Shown piece after piece: positions 15,206 to 24,550 of a DNA stretch of 32,498 bases. Both the position numbers and the translations under genes were made by a program. The stretch lies in assembly GCA_025463045.1 (NCBI GenBank), contig JAOAPT010000096.1, positions 1 through 32,498 of the forward strand. The letters are read 5' to 3'. Position 1 is the stretch's first letter. Each line of letters begins with the position of its first letter. The DNA comes from Candidatus Solibacter sp. Its GTDB lineage: Bacteria > Acidobacteriota > Terriglobia > Bryobacterales > Bryobacteraceae. A model generated the notes under the pieces. It made no database searches. It was given only the letters and a program-made list of their open reading frames with translations, and was not told the DNA's origin.

Positions 15206-17308
15206 ATGGCGGCTCAAAGCCAAGCGATTTTTTCCGAGGCAAACCCCAGTATCGCGCTGCCCCGCTCCATTCTTGCCGGCCTCGGCTGGGGCCTCGCAAT
15301 GTGGTGGTCTTACGCCGTAATCGAATACGCACTTCTATCTGCACTTCCCTTATTTCAATCCCCCCAGGGTGTATTCAATGGCGCTCATTGGCGTTTGAGC
15401 GGCCTGCTCTTCGACGCGTACTGGTTCCTCGGAGCCCTTTCCGGCGCCGCAGCCGGAACGCTGGTCAGGAACTGGAACGTGCGAGGCCCTCGGTCCGGCA
15501 GGCGAGACCTCCATTGCGGCCGCCTGCCCGGTACCTTCAGCCTCCTCGTCGCAATCCAGGTCAATCTCTGTCTCGCGCTGCCGGCCGGAGCGTTCGCAAT
15601 GTTCACGCTCGCGCTCGCTTTCGTAATGAGTGTGGGGATCCTCTGGGTTCTGCGACACCCCGACTCACGCATCCTCGACTTTGTTGATTTCAATCCCTTT
15701 CTTCTTGCATTTCTGCTCATCGGCCCTACCTGGTTCGGCACGGAGGCACTGGCCGACACCGCGGTTCCCACCAAAGTCGAGGTCGTGGTTCTGGTCACGG
15801 GCCTTCTTTTCGGCGGCAACTGGCTCTTGAGAAAAGCGCCCCGCTGGACTGCCGGATCGCATTTCCTCAGTGGGGTCGGCATCATGGCCCTCATCGTCCT
15901 GGCCTGTGGCTTCCGCAGCGGCACTAACAAGGCGGTCGCACCATATACCCGTCCCTCCACCTCGAACCCGGGCCGAGCGCCGGTCATCATGATCGTTCTG
16001 GACACCACCAGGGCGGACCACCTGTCGCTCAGCGGCTACTCTCGGCGCACCACGCCCCACCTCTCGGAATTCGCCGCTGGCGCTACCACGTACACCAACG
16101 TCATGGCCGCCGGAGATCTCACGCTGTCCACGCACGCAACCATGTTCACCGGAGTCTACCCCAGTTGGCACGGCGCGAGAGTCTACCCCTATCCCGGGGG
16201 ACCGGCTCCCCTCGACGGTAGGCTGCCCACACTCGCCGGAATCCTGTCCGCGAATGGCTATGCCAGCCTGGCGGCCTGCTCCAACAGCGTCTATCTTAGC
16301 CGTCAGTGGGGCCTCGGTCGCGGCTTTGACCGCTTCTCCGTCCAACGGCAGGTCGAAGTGATTCAGGCCAGCCGCCGCTTCGAGTTGCGGCTCGGCCTAC
16401 GCTCCCTGTTGGGGTGGACGCTGCGGACCCCCGAATTCGAACGCCTGTATCGCAACGCCGAGGAAGTGAACGATCAAGCCATCAGCATGATCTCCCAGCC
16501 CGACGCCCGCAATCGCTCGTTCTTCCTCTACGTGAACTACATGGACGCCCACGTGCCGTACCTCCCCGAGGCGCCGTACGACCAGATGTTTACCAACGGC
16601 GCGCCGGCCCTCTCGTACGCCCGTCACCGGGAGATGGTCACGCGCCTCTACAAGGCTAATGACATCAGCGAAGAGGACCGCGCAAGCCTGATCGCCCAGT
16701 ACGATGGCGGAATCGCTTATGCGGACTTCGCGCTTAGCCGGCTCATCAAAAAGCTCAAGAGCATGGAACTGTACGACCGTTCCATGATCATCATCACCAG
16801 CGATCATGGGGAAAGCTTCGGCGAGCACGGCGTCTGGTTCCACGGCAACTCCATTCACCAGAACGAAGTCGGCGTGCCGCTGCTCATCAAGTACCCCGGC
16901 CAGACTACCGCCTCGGTCGTCCAGACCCCCGCGTCGCAGGTCGATCTGATGCCGACCATTCTCGCCACGCTCGGCTATCCGATTCCAGGCCACGTGCAAG
17001 GGCACAGCCTGCGCAACCTCGACGCGATCGAGAATCGCCAGTTGATTGCCGAGTCGGTTAGCGGCCGCGCCTTCCGTTGGGGCTCCCTGAAGCTGATCGT
17101 CTCCGCCGCCGGCAAACGCGAACTCTACGACCTCGGCAAAGATCCGAACGAAAATCACAACATGTATTCTCCCCTCGATCCCGAGTCGAAGACAATGGAC
17201 GAAGCCTACGCACAGTGGCTGAAAACGCTCCCCGTCACCCACCGCGCCGTTCCCCAGACCGACCGCGAGGAGTTGAAACACCTTCGCGGACTCGGCTACG
17301 TGCAGTAG
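15206..17308 (+). CDS. Membrane-anchored sulfatase-like phosphohydrolase/transferase
   Basis: A 700-residue protein with two halves. Residues 1-235 carry about six membrane helices; residues 258-690 form an alkaline-phosphatase-superfamily (sulfatase PF00884-like) domain. Metal ligands appear as IVLDTTRADH (Asp266) and TSDHGESFGEHG. At the nucleophile position the sequence reads TLSTHATMFTG; counting back from the TG, Thr306 replaces the Cys or Ser of the C-x-P-S-R sulfatase motif. That makes a formylglycine sulfatase unlikely and fits the Thr-nucleophile subgroup that includes phosphoethanolamine transferases and phosphodiesterases. The ATG has GGAGA 7 bases upstream (15194-15198). The topology suggests action on the outer face of the inner membrane, perhaps on a lipid or glycan; substrate unknown. 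Confidence 0.85.
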   Translation: MAAQSQAIFSEANPSIALPRSILAGLGWGLAMWWSYAVIEYALLSALPLFQSPQGVFNGAHWRLSGLLFDAYWFLGALSGAAAGTLVRNWNVRGPRSGRRDLHCGRLPGTFSLLVAIQVNLCLALPAGAFAMFTLALAFVMSVGILWVLRHPDSRILDFVDFNPFLLAFLLIGPTWFGTEALADTAVPTKVEVVVLVTGLLFGGNWLLRKAPRWTAGSHFLSGVGIMALIVLACGFRSGTNKAVAPYTRPSTSNPGRAPVIMIVLDTTRADHLSLSGYSRRTTPHLSEFAAGATTYTNVMAAGDLTLSTHATMFTGVYPSWHGARVYPYPGGPAPLDGRLPTLAGILSANGYASLAACSNSVYLSRQWGLGRGFDRFSVQRQVEVIQASRRFELRLGLRSLLGWTLRTPEFERLYRNAEEVNDQAISMISQPDARNRSFFLYVNYMDAHVPYLPEAPYDQMFTNGAPALSYARHREMVTRLYKANDISEEDRASLIAQYDGGIAYADFALSRLIKKLKSMELYDRSMIIITSDHGESFGEHGVWFHGNSIHQNEVGVPLLIKYPGQTTASVVQTPASQVDLMPTILATLGYPIPGHVQGHSLRNLDAIENRQLIAESVSGRAFRWGSLKLIVSAAGKRELYDLGKDPNENHNMYSPLDPESKTMDEAYAQWLKTLPVTHRAVPQTDREELKHLRGLGYVQ

Positions 17309-17319
17309 TTCACACGCCC

Positions 17320-17358
17320 GGTGGCCGATATCGGCCAGGCTGGTGATCTTCAGCCACC
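17320..17358 (+). terminator. Possible terminator with a 16-base palindrome
   Basis: Just after the sulfatase-like gene, GGTGGC and GCCACC enclose smaller hairpins: a perfect palindrome TGGCCGATATCGGCCA (17322-17337) and GGCTG...CAGCC. No T-run follows. Either a structured transcript end or a binding site is possible. Confidence 0.4.
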
Positions 17359-17426
17359 TGCCGCACGTGAACCCATTGCGTCCAAAGCACTTCCGCTCTG
17401 GCAAGAGGATTGCTTGGATTACAGGC

Positions 17427-17432
17427 GGAGGT
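17427..17432 (+). promoter_or_regulatory. Strong ribosome site for the PEGA gene
   Basis: GGAGGT lies 4 bases before the ATG at 17437 and fixes the start 9 codons downstream of the longest open frame. It is among the strongest ribosome sites in the window, suggesting an abundant product. Confidence 0.7.
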
Positions 17433-17436
17433 CGAT

Positions 17437-17817
17437 ATGAAAAAAGGATTGCTGACTCTGGCCGCTGCCCTGATGACCTTGGCGCCGATTAGCGCTCCGG
17501 CAGCGGTACGCGGTTTCGTCTCCGTAGGCCGGCCCTACTATGGTGGCTTCTACCGCCCGTACTGGGGGCCCTATTGGGGACCGTACTACGGAATGGGCGC
17601 CTACCCCAACTCCGGGGAAGTGAAGCTCGATACCAAGGTGAAGGACGCGCAGGTATTCATCAACGGCGCCTACGCCGGCACCACTCACGACAACAAGACG
17701 ATGCACCTGCGGCCGGGCAGCTACAACATCGAAATCAGGGAAGCCGGCCACACGCCGTACGCTGAGCGCATCTACGTTGTGAGGGATAAAACCCTGCATC
17801 TGCATCCCGAACTATAG
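17437..17817 (+). CDS. Exported PEGA-domain protein
   Basis: A 126-residue protein. The signal peptide is residues 1-22 (MKKGLLTLAAALMTLAPISA). A tyrosine/glycine/proline-rich segment (about 30-57) contains repeated PYWGP/GPYYG units. A PEGA domain follows (about 61-126): EVKLDTKVKDAQVFINGAYAG, then LRPGSYNIEIREAGH. PEGA domains are small beta-sandwiches found on surface proteins of many bacteria, generally at the envelope. No enzyme motif is present. It is a single gene between the sulfatase-like gene and a hairpin at 17829-17870. Confidence 0.9.
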   Translation: MKKGLLTLAAALMTLAPISAPAAVRGFVSVGRPYYGGFYRPYWGPYWGPYYGMGAYPNSGEVKLDTKVKDAQVFINGAYAGTTHDNKTMHLRPGSYNIEIREAGHTPYAERIYVVRDKTLHLHPEL

Positions 17818-17828
17818 TAATCTCCAGG

Positions 17829-17870
17829 CAGTGCGTGGGCCCGCCTCCGTGCGGGTCCCGCCCCTGACTG
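17829..17870 (+). terminator. Hairpin after the PEGA gene
   Basis: GGGCCCGC (17837-17844) pairs with GCGGGTCCC (17851-17859), with one bulge and a 6-base loop; CAGT and ACTG close the outer end. It starts 12 bases after the PEGA stop. A T-run is missing, so this is a terminator by position more than by form. Confidence 0.4.
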
Positions 17871-17872
17871 TT

Positions 17873-18133
17873 ATGTGTTCGACCTGCGTCGTCGTTACCC
17901 CAGCCGTCGCCCATCGCGGCAAACAAGCTCTCGAATATTTTGAAGGTGTGTCCGCGCAAACCGCTGGATCGCACGGGCTCTGCATGCACCTCGTCACCAT
18001 CCCGCCCCGCGCCCGCGCCAAGCCCCACCTTCACGAACACCACGAAAGCGCCGTTTACGTGATCTCCGGCGAGGCCGGTATGTGGTACGGCGAAGGACTC
18101 CGCGAGCACGTAGGCGCCGAAGTTGAAGAATGA
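17873..18133 (+). pseudogene. Truncated cupin-domain protein
   Basis: The 86-residue reading frame (ATG 17873; an upstream GTG at 17831 is less likely) is clearly the first half of a single-domain cupin. GKQALEYFEGVSAQ and GLCMHLVTIPP are followed by the metal-binding HLHEHHESAVYVISGE motif, in which the histidines and glutamate would bind a metal ion. After YGEGLREH the family sequence stops: the second cupin motif, with its proline-rich turn and last histidine, is missing. The frame instead ends in GAEVEE and a TGA at 18131. I find no remnant of the rest in other frames downstream. The break falls where plus-strand base bias flips. The same frame stays open past the TGA into the next ORF. 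Confidence 0.75.
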
Positions 18134-18135
18134 GG

Positions 18136-18177
18136 GCAAGGCCCGAGCGATCAAGGCTCGCTGGGAAGGACCCTTGC
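18136..18177 (+). other. Hairpin immediately after the in-frame TGA
   Basis: GCAAGG (18136-18141) pairs with CCTTGC (18172-18177). Within it CGAGC and GCTCG form a second perfect stem with a 7-base loop. It begins 2 bases after the TGA that ends the cupin frame. It could be a simple terminator or junction debris; placement just after a UGA and near selB makes a bacterial SECIS conceivable but unproven. Confidence 0.4.
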
Positions 18178-18193
18178 GCCAGGCGTTCTCCGG

Positions 18194-18628
18194 ATGAGCG
18201 GCGTGGACGCTACCGTGATCGATGCGATTGGCGTCGGAACGATTGAGGATCCTCAGCGAATACGGTCCCGACTGAGCCGTTTTCAAGCGGAAAAACAGAC
18301 CCTGCCGGTGGCGCTGCTCTACTGTTTCGGCGCTTTCGCAGTTGCCCGGGTGATCTGGCGGCGGTATCCGGAGGCTGAGAATGGCTGGATTCCGGGGGCG
18401 GCGATGGGTCTGTTCGTGTCACTCGCGTTGGCGGTGGGAGTCCTGATGGTGGGAGAACTCTGGTGCTGGAACGTGGAGACCATGCGGGTGGGCAACAGCC
18501 ATATGAGCTACCGCGTGAACCGACTCTGGTGGGCGCGGCACCGGTTCGAATTATTCGCGAGCGGCGCGATCGTGTTCTGGCTCGCGGGCGTTAAAGAATT
18601 ACGCGCTGATCGCCGTCGCGTCGGGTGA
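18194..18628 (+). CDS. Small membrane protein, unknown function
   Basis: A 144-residue protein with an N-terminal polar region (1-35) and three predicted membrane helices (about 36-53, 68-92, 118-135). A WWARHRFELF segment with basic and aromatic residues precedes the last helix. I do not recognise the family. The ATG at 18194 has no obvious ribosome site. The frame is continuous with the truncated cupin frame upstream apart from one TGA, so the true start may be different or the protein may be a C-terminal remnant. Its 3' end overlaps the convergent selB by 38 bases. Base bias is G-rich, like everything to its right. Confidence 0.55.
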   Translation: MSGVDATVIDAIGVGTIEDPQRIRSRLSRFQAEKQTLPVALLYCFGAFAVARVIWRRYPEAENGWIPGAAMGLFVSLALAVGVLMVGELWCWNVETMRVGNSHMSYRVNRLWWARHRFELFASGAIVFWLAGVKELRADRRRVG

Positions 18629-20450
18629 GCCGTTCGCGATCGAGAAATTCCAGCAAGGGGATGGCGTACTTGCGGGAGATGTTGGTCCACTCCTTGAATG
18701 CGGGCACGGCGAAGCGCTCGCCCTTGTGGACGGCGAGCGTCGCGCGCAGTTGATCGATCGCAGTCGCGTGAAAGACGAGGTCTTCGCTGACGCGGACGAG
18801 GCGTTTTTCGCGGAGGAGGATCTGGAGGAGCGAGCGGGCGCGGGCGGGCTCGACTCCGGAATTCGCGAGGACCTCGGCGACGGCGGGGACGGCGAGTCCG
18901 GCGGACTCGAAGGCGGTTTCGATTTTGGCGCGAGCCTGCGTTTCGTCTTCCTTGAGAACGAGTTTGTGCGCGCGGGAGCGGACCAGGTCGGCGTCGGCGA
19001 CGATCTCCTTCGCATCGGCGATCAGCGCATCGAGTAGGAAGGGCGGAGCTCCGGCGCGGAGGTCCTGGCGGGCAATGCCGGGCAGCAGGGGATTCTTCTG
19101 GTGGAACTCGCGGACGGTTTTGACGATGCGATCGCGAGCGGACTGCATCCACGCTCGGTCGACGTACCAGGGGCGCGGCTGAGGGATGGCGACAATGGGC
19201 GCGCCGGCCGCGGCGGCGACGATGGCGGACTCGGTGAGTCCGGTGCGCGCGATCAGATCGTCGAGAGACATGCCGAAGGGAGACTCGCGGACGAGCAGGG
19301 AGACGCGCGCGGAATTGTCGGCGCCGGCGAGCGTGTCGAGCCGCGCGGCGAGGTCGTCCGACTTGCGATAGCGGCGTGCGCCGATGTCGACGACGGCGCC
19401 TCCGCCGATCGTGACGACGGGCGAGAACATGCGGATGATGAAGCGATCGCCGGGCAGGAGCAGGGCGGGTTCGCGGAGGATGAGGCGCGCGTAGGTAGTC
19501 GTGCCGGGACGCATGGCGGCGGTGGATTGGAGCAGGCGAACCTCGGCCTCGATCTCGGCGGTGCCGGAGTGAAAGTGAACGGGCGCGCGGTGCTTGAGGG
19601 GTTTGGCGGAGGGCAGCAGCGTGAGGCGGCAATCAAGCTGCGTGACGGCGTGAAAGCGGTCGGGCACGCTGAGAACGTCGCCGCGGTGGAGGTCGGCAGG
19701 CTCGATGTCGGCGAGGTTGACGGCGGTGCGCTGGCCGGCGAGGGCGCGGTCGGATTTGCTGCCGTGGACTTGCACGCCGCGCACGCGGAGGCGACGGGAG
19801 GCGGGGTAGAGCTCGACTTCGTCGTCCTTCGCGACGGTGCCAGAGATGAGGGTGCCGGTGGCGACGGTGCCGAAGCCTTTGACGGTGAAGACGCGGTCGA
19901 TGGGGAGACGGAAGTGCCCGGCGGCGTTTTTCTCGGGGACGGTGGAAGCGACTCGGGCGAGTTCACGACGGAGATCGTCGAGGCCGGCGCCGGTGACGGA
20001 ACTGACGGGGACGATGGGCGCGGATTCGAGGAACGAGCCGGCGACGAGCTCTTCGACTTCCATGCGGACGAGGCCGAGGATATCGGGATCGACGAGGTCG
20101 GATTTCGTGAGGGCGATGATGCCGCGCGGAATGTCGAGGAGGCGGCAAATATCGAAGTGCTCGCGGGTTTGCGGCTTGATGGATTCGTCGGCGGCGACGA
20201 CGAAGAGGACGAGGTCGATGCCGCCCACCCCGGCCAGCATGTTCTTTACGAAACGTTCGTGGCCGGGGACGTCGACGAAGCCGAGGCGGAGAGCGGGAGT
20301 GAGGTTGAGGTGAGCGAAGCCGAGATCGATGGTGATACCGCGGCGTTTTTCTTCTTCGAGACGGTCGGCGTCGATGCCGGTGAGGGCTTTGACGAGCGCG
20401 GTTTTGCCGTGATCGATGTGTCCTGCGGTGCCGACGATGATGTGCTTCAT
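18591..20450 (-). CDS. selB: Selenocysteine-specific elongation factor SelB
   Basis: A 619-residue SelB, normal length. The N-terminal EF-Tu-like GTPase has G1 GHIDHGKT (10-17), the switch [11 protein letters not shown]3 [13 protein letters not shown] and G4 TKSDLV. Beta-barrel domains follow to about residue 340. The C-terminal part (about 375-619) contains winged-helix repeats that bind the SECIS hairpin, ending in [22 protein letters not shown]. SelB delivers Sec-tRNA to UGA codons. selA, selD and tRNA-Sec are not in the window, so their presence elsewhere is implied. The ATG at 20450 lies 20 bases from the divergent glycosyltransferase start. Confidence 0.97.
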   Translation of the reverse strand: MKHIIVGTAGHIDHGKTALVKALTGIDADRLEEEKRRGITIDLGFAHLNLTPALRLGFVDVPGHERFVKNMLAGVGGIDLVLFVVAADESIKPQTREHFDICRLLDIPRGIIALTKSDLVDPDILGLVRMEVEELVAGSFLESAPIVPVSSVTGAGLDDLRRELARVASTVPEKNAAGHFRLPIDRVFTVKGFGTVATGTLISGTVAKDDEVELYPASRRLRVRGVQVHGSKSDRALAGQRTAVNLADIEPADLHRGDVLSVPDRFHAVTQLDCRLTLLPSAKPLKHRAPVHFHSGTAEIEAEVRLLQSTAAMRPGTTTYARLILREPALLLPGDRFIIRMFSPVVTIGGGAVVDIGARRYRKSDDLAARLDTLAGADNSARVSLLVRESPFGMSLDDLIARTGLTESAIVAAAAGAPIVAIPQPRPWYVDRAWMQSARDRIVKTVREFHQKNPLLPGIARQDLRAGAPPFLLDALIADAKEIVADADLVRSRAHKLVLKEDETQARAKIETAFESAGLAVPAVAEVLANSGVEPARARSLLQILLREKRLVRVSEDLVFHATAIDQLRATLAVHKGERFAVPAFKEWTNISRKYAIPLLEFLDRERLTRRDGDQRVIL

Positions 20451-20470
20451 GGGCTTGTTACAGTGTAGAA

Positions 20471-21595
20471 GTGCTTGCCTGGCTTCTGCTAGCCCTGGTC
20501 ACGGGCTCGGCAGTCTACTGCGTGCTTACCATCATCGCGGCGATTCGATATCGTGCGGTGTGTCCGCCGGAATTGCGTGCGGGAATGCCGATCAGCGTGC
20601 TCAAACCGCTGGCGGGCGTGGATGACGGGCTCGAGCAGAATCTGCGAAGTTTCTTCGAGCAGAAGTACTGGCAGTTCGAGATTCTGTTCGCGGTGCGGAA
20701 TGCGGACGATCCGGCGATCGCGGTGGCGGAGCGGCTGCGGGCGCAATATCCGGCGGTGCCTTCACGGATGATCGTGACGGGCGAGCCGCCGTATGCGAAC
20801 GCGAAGGTGTACAGCCTGGACTTGATGCTCGTGGCGGCGCGGCACGATTTGCTGGTGATGGCGGACAGCGATATTCGCGTGACGCCGACGATGCTGGCGA
20901 CGATCGCGGCGGAGTTTCAGGATGAGCGGCTCGGCCTGGCGACGTGTCCGTATCGCGCGGTGCCGGGGCGGAGTTTCTGGAACACGCTGGAGGCGCTCGG
21001 GCTGAACACGGAATTCATCGGCGGCGTGTTGGTGGCGCGGATGCTGGACGGGATGAAGTTCGCGCTCGGGCCGACGATCGCGGCGCGGCGGGCGACGCTC
21101 GCGGGAATCGGCGGGTTCGACGCGGTGAAGGATTTTCTGGCGGAGGATTTCGTAATGGGGAAGCTCGCGGCGGAGCGCGGCGATGGCGTGATCCTGTCGT
21201 CGTACGTGATCGAGCATCGGATCGGGGCGCAGTCGCTGGCGGCGAATTTGCGGCACAGGCTGCGGTGGAATCGGAGTACGCGGCGGTCGCGTCCGGCGGG
21301 GTATGTGGGGCAGTTGTTCACCAATCCTCTGCCGCTCGCGTTGATGTTGTGGGCGGTGCGTCCGGAATGGTGGGCGGTGGTCGCGGGGGTCGTCCTGTTG
21401 CGCGCGGCGGCGGGATGGGCGACGGCGGGGCATGTGCTGCGCGACGGGTTGACGGCGCGATTGTTTTTTCTGGTGCCCGTGCAGGATGTGCTGAGCTTCG
21501 CGATGTGGGTCGGCGGATTTTTCGGGAATACGATTCTATGGCGCGGGCGGAAATATTATTTGCAGAGTGATGGGCGGTTTGAGTTGGTGAGGTGA
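20471..21595 (+). CDS. hpnI: GT21-type glycosyltransferase, HpnI/ceramide glucosyltransferase-like
   Basis: A 374-residue membrane glycosyltransferase. The N-terminal helix is at about 3-24. The GT2-fold domain has [20 protein letters not shown] (nucleotide-sugar binding), the DSD metal motif (132-134), the catalytic region LAEDFVMG (Asp226) and HRLRW (262-266) in place of the usual (Q/R)xxRW. Two or three C-terminal membrane helices follow. This pattern belongs to ceramide glucosyltransferases and HpnI, which adds N-acetylglucosamine to bacteriohopanetetrol. No other hopanoid gene is nearby, so a sphingolipid or hopanoid acceptor cannot be decided. The start is GTG 20471, leaving only 20 bases to selB; no clear ribosome site is seen. 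Confidence 0.88.
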   Translation: MLAWLLLALVTGSAVYCVLTIIAAIRYRAVCPPELRAGMPISVLKPLAGVDDGLEQNLRSFFEQKYWQFEILFAVRNADDPAIAVAERLRAQYPAVPSRMIVTGEPPYANAKVYSLDLMLVAARHDLLVMADSDIRVTPTMLATIAAEFQDERLGLATCPYRAVPGRSFWNTLEALGLNTEFIGGVLVARMLDGMKFALGPTIAARRATLAGIGGFDAVKDFLAEDFVMGKLAAERGDGVILSSYVIEHRIGAQSLAANLRHRLRWNRSTRRSRPAGYVGQLFTNPLPLALMLWAVRPEWWAVVAGVVLLRAAAGWATAGHVLRDGLTARLFFLVPVQDVLSFAMWVGGFFGNTILWRGRKYYLQSDGRFELVR

Positions 21596-21617
21596 GGGGC
21601 CAGTACAATGGAGCACG

Positions 21618-23159
21618 ATGAATCGGCTTGATGAATTACGACGGCGGCACGAGGCCGCGGAGCAGGGCGGCGGGCCGGAGCGGAAGGCGCGGCAGCACAA
21701 AGAAGGCAAGCTGAGCGCGCGGGAGCGGATCGATTTGCTGCTCGACGAGGGGTCGTTCGAGGAGCTCGATAAGCTGGTCACGCACCGGTGCCGCGACTTC
21801 GGAATGGAAGAGCAGGTGGTGCCGGGCGACGGGTTCGTCACGGGGTACGGGCGGATCGAAGGGCGCCTCGCGTACGTGTTCGCGCAGGACTTCACGGTGT
21901 TCGGCGGATCGCTCTCGGAAACGAACGCGCTGAAGATCTGCAAGATCATGGACCTCGCGATGAAGACGGGGGCTCCGGTGATCGGGCTCAATGATTCGGG
22001 CGGCGCGCGGATTCAGGAGGGCGTCGTTTCGCTGGCGGGGTACGCGGATATTTTCTTGCGCAATACGCTGGCGAGTGGAGTGGTGCCGCAGATCTCGGCG
22101 ATCATGGGGCCGTGCGCGGGCGGTGCGGTTTACTCGCCGGCCATCACGGACTTCGTGTTCATGGTGGATCACACGAGCTACATGTTCGTCACGGGGCCGG
22201 ACGTGATCAAGACGGTGACGCACGAGGACGTGACGAAGGAGACGCTGGGCGGGTCGATGACGCACAACTCGGTGAGCGGAGTCGGGCACTTCATCGCGGC
22301 GGACGATGCGGAGTGCTGCCGGATGATTCGCGAGCTGATGACGTACCTGCCGCAGAATAATCGCGAGGACGCACCGCGTCGGGCGACCAACGATCCGGCG
22401 GACCGGATGGATGCGGCGCTTGATTCGATCGTGCCCGCAGAATCGAACATGCCGTACGACATCAAGGACGTGATTCATCGCGTGGTGGATGACGGCGAAT
22501 TCTTCGAGGTGCACGAGCACTTTGCGAAGAATCTGGTGGTGGGGTTCGCGCACATCGACGGGCGGTCGGTGGGGATCGTGGGGAATCAGCCGGCGTTTCT
22601 CGCGGGGTGCCTGGATATCAACTCGTCGACGAAGGGCGCGCGGTTCGTGCGGTTTTGCGATGCGTTCAACATTCCGATTCTGACGTTCGAAGACGTGCCG
22701 GGATTTCTTCCGGGGACGGCACAGGAGTTCGGCGGCATCATCCGGCATGGGGCGAAGCTGCTTTACGCGTATGCGGAGGCAACGGTGCCGAAGATCACGG
22801 TGATCACGCGGAAGGCGTACGGCGGGGCGTATTGCGTGATGGGGTCGAAGCACATTCGCACGGACGTGAACCTGGCGTGGCCGACGGCGGAGATCGCGGT
22901 TATGGGGCCGGAGGGCGCGGTGAACATCGTGTACCGGCGCGAACTGGCGGCGGCGGACGATCAGGCGGCAGTGCGGAAACAGAAGACGGAGGAGTTTCGC
23001 GAGCGGTTCGCGAACCCGTTCGTGGCGGCGGAGCGCGGCTACGTGGATGACGTGATCGAGCCGCGGGAAACGCGGCCGCGGGTGATCCGCGCGCTTCGGA
23101 TGCTGGAGAACAAAGTCGACACGATGCCGCGCAAGAAGCATGGGAATATTCCCTTATGA
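21618..23159 (+). CDS. pccB: Acyl-CoA carboxylase beta subunit (propionyl-CoA carboxylase type)
   Basis: A 513-residue carboxyltransferase subunit. Two crotonase-like halves are visible. The N-half has [40 protein letters not shown] and [12 protein letters not shown] (oxyanion region); the C-half has [40 protein letters not shown] and [15 protein letters not shown]. This domain order and length match PccB and methylmalonyl-CoA decarboxylase alpha subunits, which move a carboxyl group between biotin and propionyl-CoA or methylmalonyl-CoA. No biotin carboxylase, biotin carrier or mutase gene is adjacent. The gene starts 22 bases after the glycosyltransferase and overlaps the next gene by 4 bases (ATGA). 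Confidence 0.94.
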   Translation: MNRLDELRRRHEAAEQGGGPERKARQHKEGKLSARERIDLLLDEGSFEELDKLVTHRCRDFGMEEQVVPGDGFVTGYGRIEGRLAYVFAQDFTVFGGSLSETNALKICKIMDLAMKTGAPVIGLNDSGGARIQEGVVSLAGYADIFLRNTLASGVVPQISAIMGPCAGGAVYSPAITDFVFMVDHTSYMFVTGPDVIKTVTHEDVTKETLGGSMTHNSVSGVGHFIAADDAECCRMIRELMTYLPQNNREDAPRRATNDPADRMDAALDSIVPAESNMPYDIKDVIHRVVDDGEFFEVHEHFAKNLVVGFAHIDGRSVGIVGNQPAFLAGCLDINSSTKGARFVRFCDAFNIPILTFEDVPGFLPGTAQEFGGIIRHGAKLLYAYAEATVPKITVITRKAYGGAYCVMGSKHIRTDVNLAWPTAEIAVMGPEGAVNIVYRRELAAADDQAAVRKQKTEEFRERFANPFVAAERGYVDDVIEPRETRPRVIRALRMLENKVDTMPRKKHGNIPL

Positions 23160-24550
23160 GAGTGATCGCGTGTTGGGTGTTGCTGGCGGCCGCTGCGGCG
23201 GCGCAGGAGCGATATGCGGTGGACTGGCATAAGCTCGAGCCGGAGGTGCTGGCGAACTTCACGGCGCTGTTGAAGATCGACACGAGCAATCCGCCGGGCA
23301 ATGAGACGGCGGCGGCGAAGGCGATCCAGGCGGTGCTGGAGCGCGAGGGGATCCCGTGCAAGCTGTTCGCGCTAGATCCGGCGCGGGCGAATCTGGTGGC
23401 GCGGATCAAGGGCAGCGGGGCGAAACGGCCGCTGCTGTTGATGGGGCACACGGACGTGGTCGGCGTGCAGCGCGAGAAGTGGAGCTTCGATCCGTTCGCG
23501 GCGATCAATAAGAACGGTGTGATCTACGCACGCGGGTCGCGCGATGATAAGCCGCACGTGGTCGCGGGCATGATGACGCTGCTGTTGCTGAAGCGGATGA
23601 ACGTGAAGCTGGATCGCGACGTGATCTTCCTCGCCGAGGCGGGGGAAGAGGGCACGAGCACGTACGGCATCGATTACATGGTGAAGGAGCATTGGCCGGA
23701 GATCGACGCGGAGTTCGCGATGGCGGAGGGCGGATCGATCGTGGAGCGGAGCGGCAAGCCGCACTACGTGTCGATTGCGACGACGGAGAAATCGCCGCAG
23801 CGGACGCGGCTGGTGGCGCACGGTCCGGCGGGGCACGCGTCGCGGCCGGAGATGGCGAACGCGGTGGTGCACCTGGCGGCGGCGGTGGAGCGCGCGGGCA
23901 ACTGGCAGACGCCGATGCGGCTGAACGAGACGACGCGGGTCTACTTTCAGCGGTTGGCGGAGATTTCGCCGCCGGCGCTGGCGGCGCGGTATCGCGACAT
24001 CTTGAATCCGGCGAAGGCGGCGGAGGTCGACAAGTATTTTCGGAAGAACGAAGCGGGGCACTACTCGATCTTGCGAACAAGCGTGGTGCCGACGATCGTC
24101 AACATCGGATTCCGGTCCAACGTGATTCCGTCGGAGGGCGAGGCGATGCTGGATATTCGCGCGCTGCCGGACGAGGACATGACGAAGTTCGTGGCGGAAC
24201 TGCGGAAGGTGATCAACGATCCGGCGATCGAGGTGATTCCGCCGAAGTCGAGCGCGCGGCCGGTGGCGGCGCCGTCGCGGATCGATACGGAGATGTTCCG
24301 CGTGCTGGAGGAAGTGGGGCAGCGGATGTTTCACGTCCCGACACTACCGAACATGATGACGGGCGCGACGGACAACGCGCAGTTGCGCGCGAAGGGCGTG
24401 CAGGCGTACGGCACGGGGCCGATCGTGTCGCCGGAGGAAGGACCGCTGGGCGGGGCGCATACGGACGACGAACACATTCCGGTGCGCGCGCTGATGGGGT
24501 TGATGGAGTACCAGTGGAACGCGGTGATCGGGGTCGCGGCGGCGAAATGA
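23156..24550 (+). CDS. Secreted M20-family metallopeptidase
   Basis: A 464-residue zinc peptidase with a signal peptide (1-16, cleavage before QERYAVD). Metal ligands follow the M20 pattern: His98 in MGHTDVV, bridging Asp130 in RGSRDDK, catalytic Glu164 and ligand Glu165 in EAGEEGTS, and a final histidine in GGAHTDDEH. The dimerisation lid domain sits between about 205 and 330 ([18 protein letters not shown]). M20 enzymes of this type (ArgE/DapE/CPG2-like) trim dipeptides, N-acyl amino acids or similar; the exported location suggests peptide scavenging. The ATG overlaps the pccB stop as ATGA, so it is co-translated. It also shares a reading frame with the AraC remnant just downstream. Confidence 0.93.
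   Translation: MRVIACWVLLAAAAAAQERYAVDWHKLEPEVLANFTALLKIDTSNPPGNETAAAKAIQAVLEREGIPCKLFALDPARANLVARIKGSGAKRPLLLMGHTDVVGVQREKWSFDPFAAINKNGVIYARGSRDDKPHVVAGMMTLLLLKRMNVKLDRDVIFLAEAGEEGTSTYGIDYMVKEHWPEIDAEFAMAEGGSIVERSGKPHYVSIATTEKSPQRTRLVAHGPAGHASRPEMANAVVHLAAAVERAGNWQTPMRLNETTRVYFQRLAEISPPALAARYRDILNPAKAAEVDKYFRKNEAGHYSILRTSVVPTIVNIGFRSNVIPSEGEAMLDIRALPDEDMTKFVAELRKVINDPAIEVIPPKSSARPVAAPSRIDTEMFRVLEEVGQRMFHVPTLPNMMTGATDNAQLRAKGVQAYGTGPIVSPEEGPLGGAHTDDEHIPVRALMGLMEYQWNAVIGVAAAK

Noticed and set aside
17800-18600. A replication origin at the skew flip
   Set aside because: Polarity fits, but I saw no dnaA or dnaN gene, no cluster of DnaA boxes and no AT-rich unwinding region; kept only as one explanation of the skew finding.
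19101-20468. A 455-codon plus-strand frame
   Set aside because: It is antisense to selB, whose GTPase motifs are clear; the translation is Gly/Glu/Asp/Val-rich without any domain pattern.
21636-23141. A 501-codon minus-strand frame
   Set aside because: It is antisense to the acyl-CoA carboxylase gene and has an Arg/His/Leu-rich composition typical of shadow frames.
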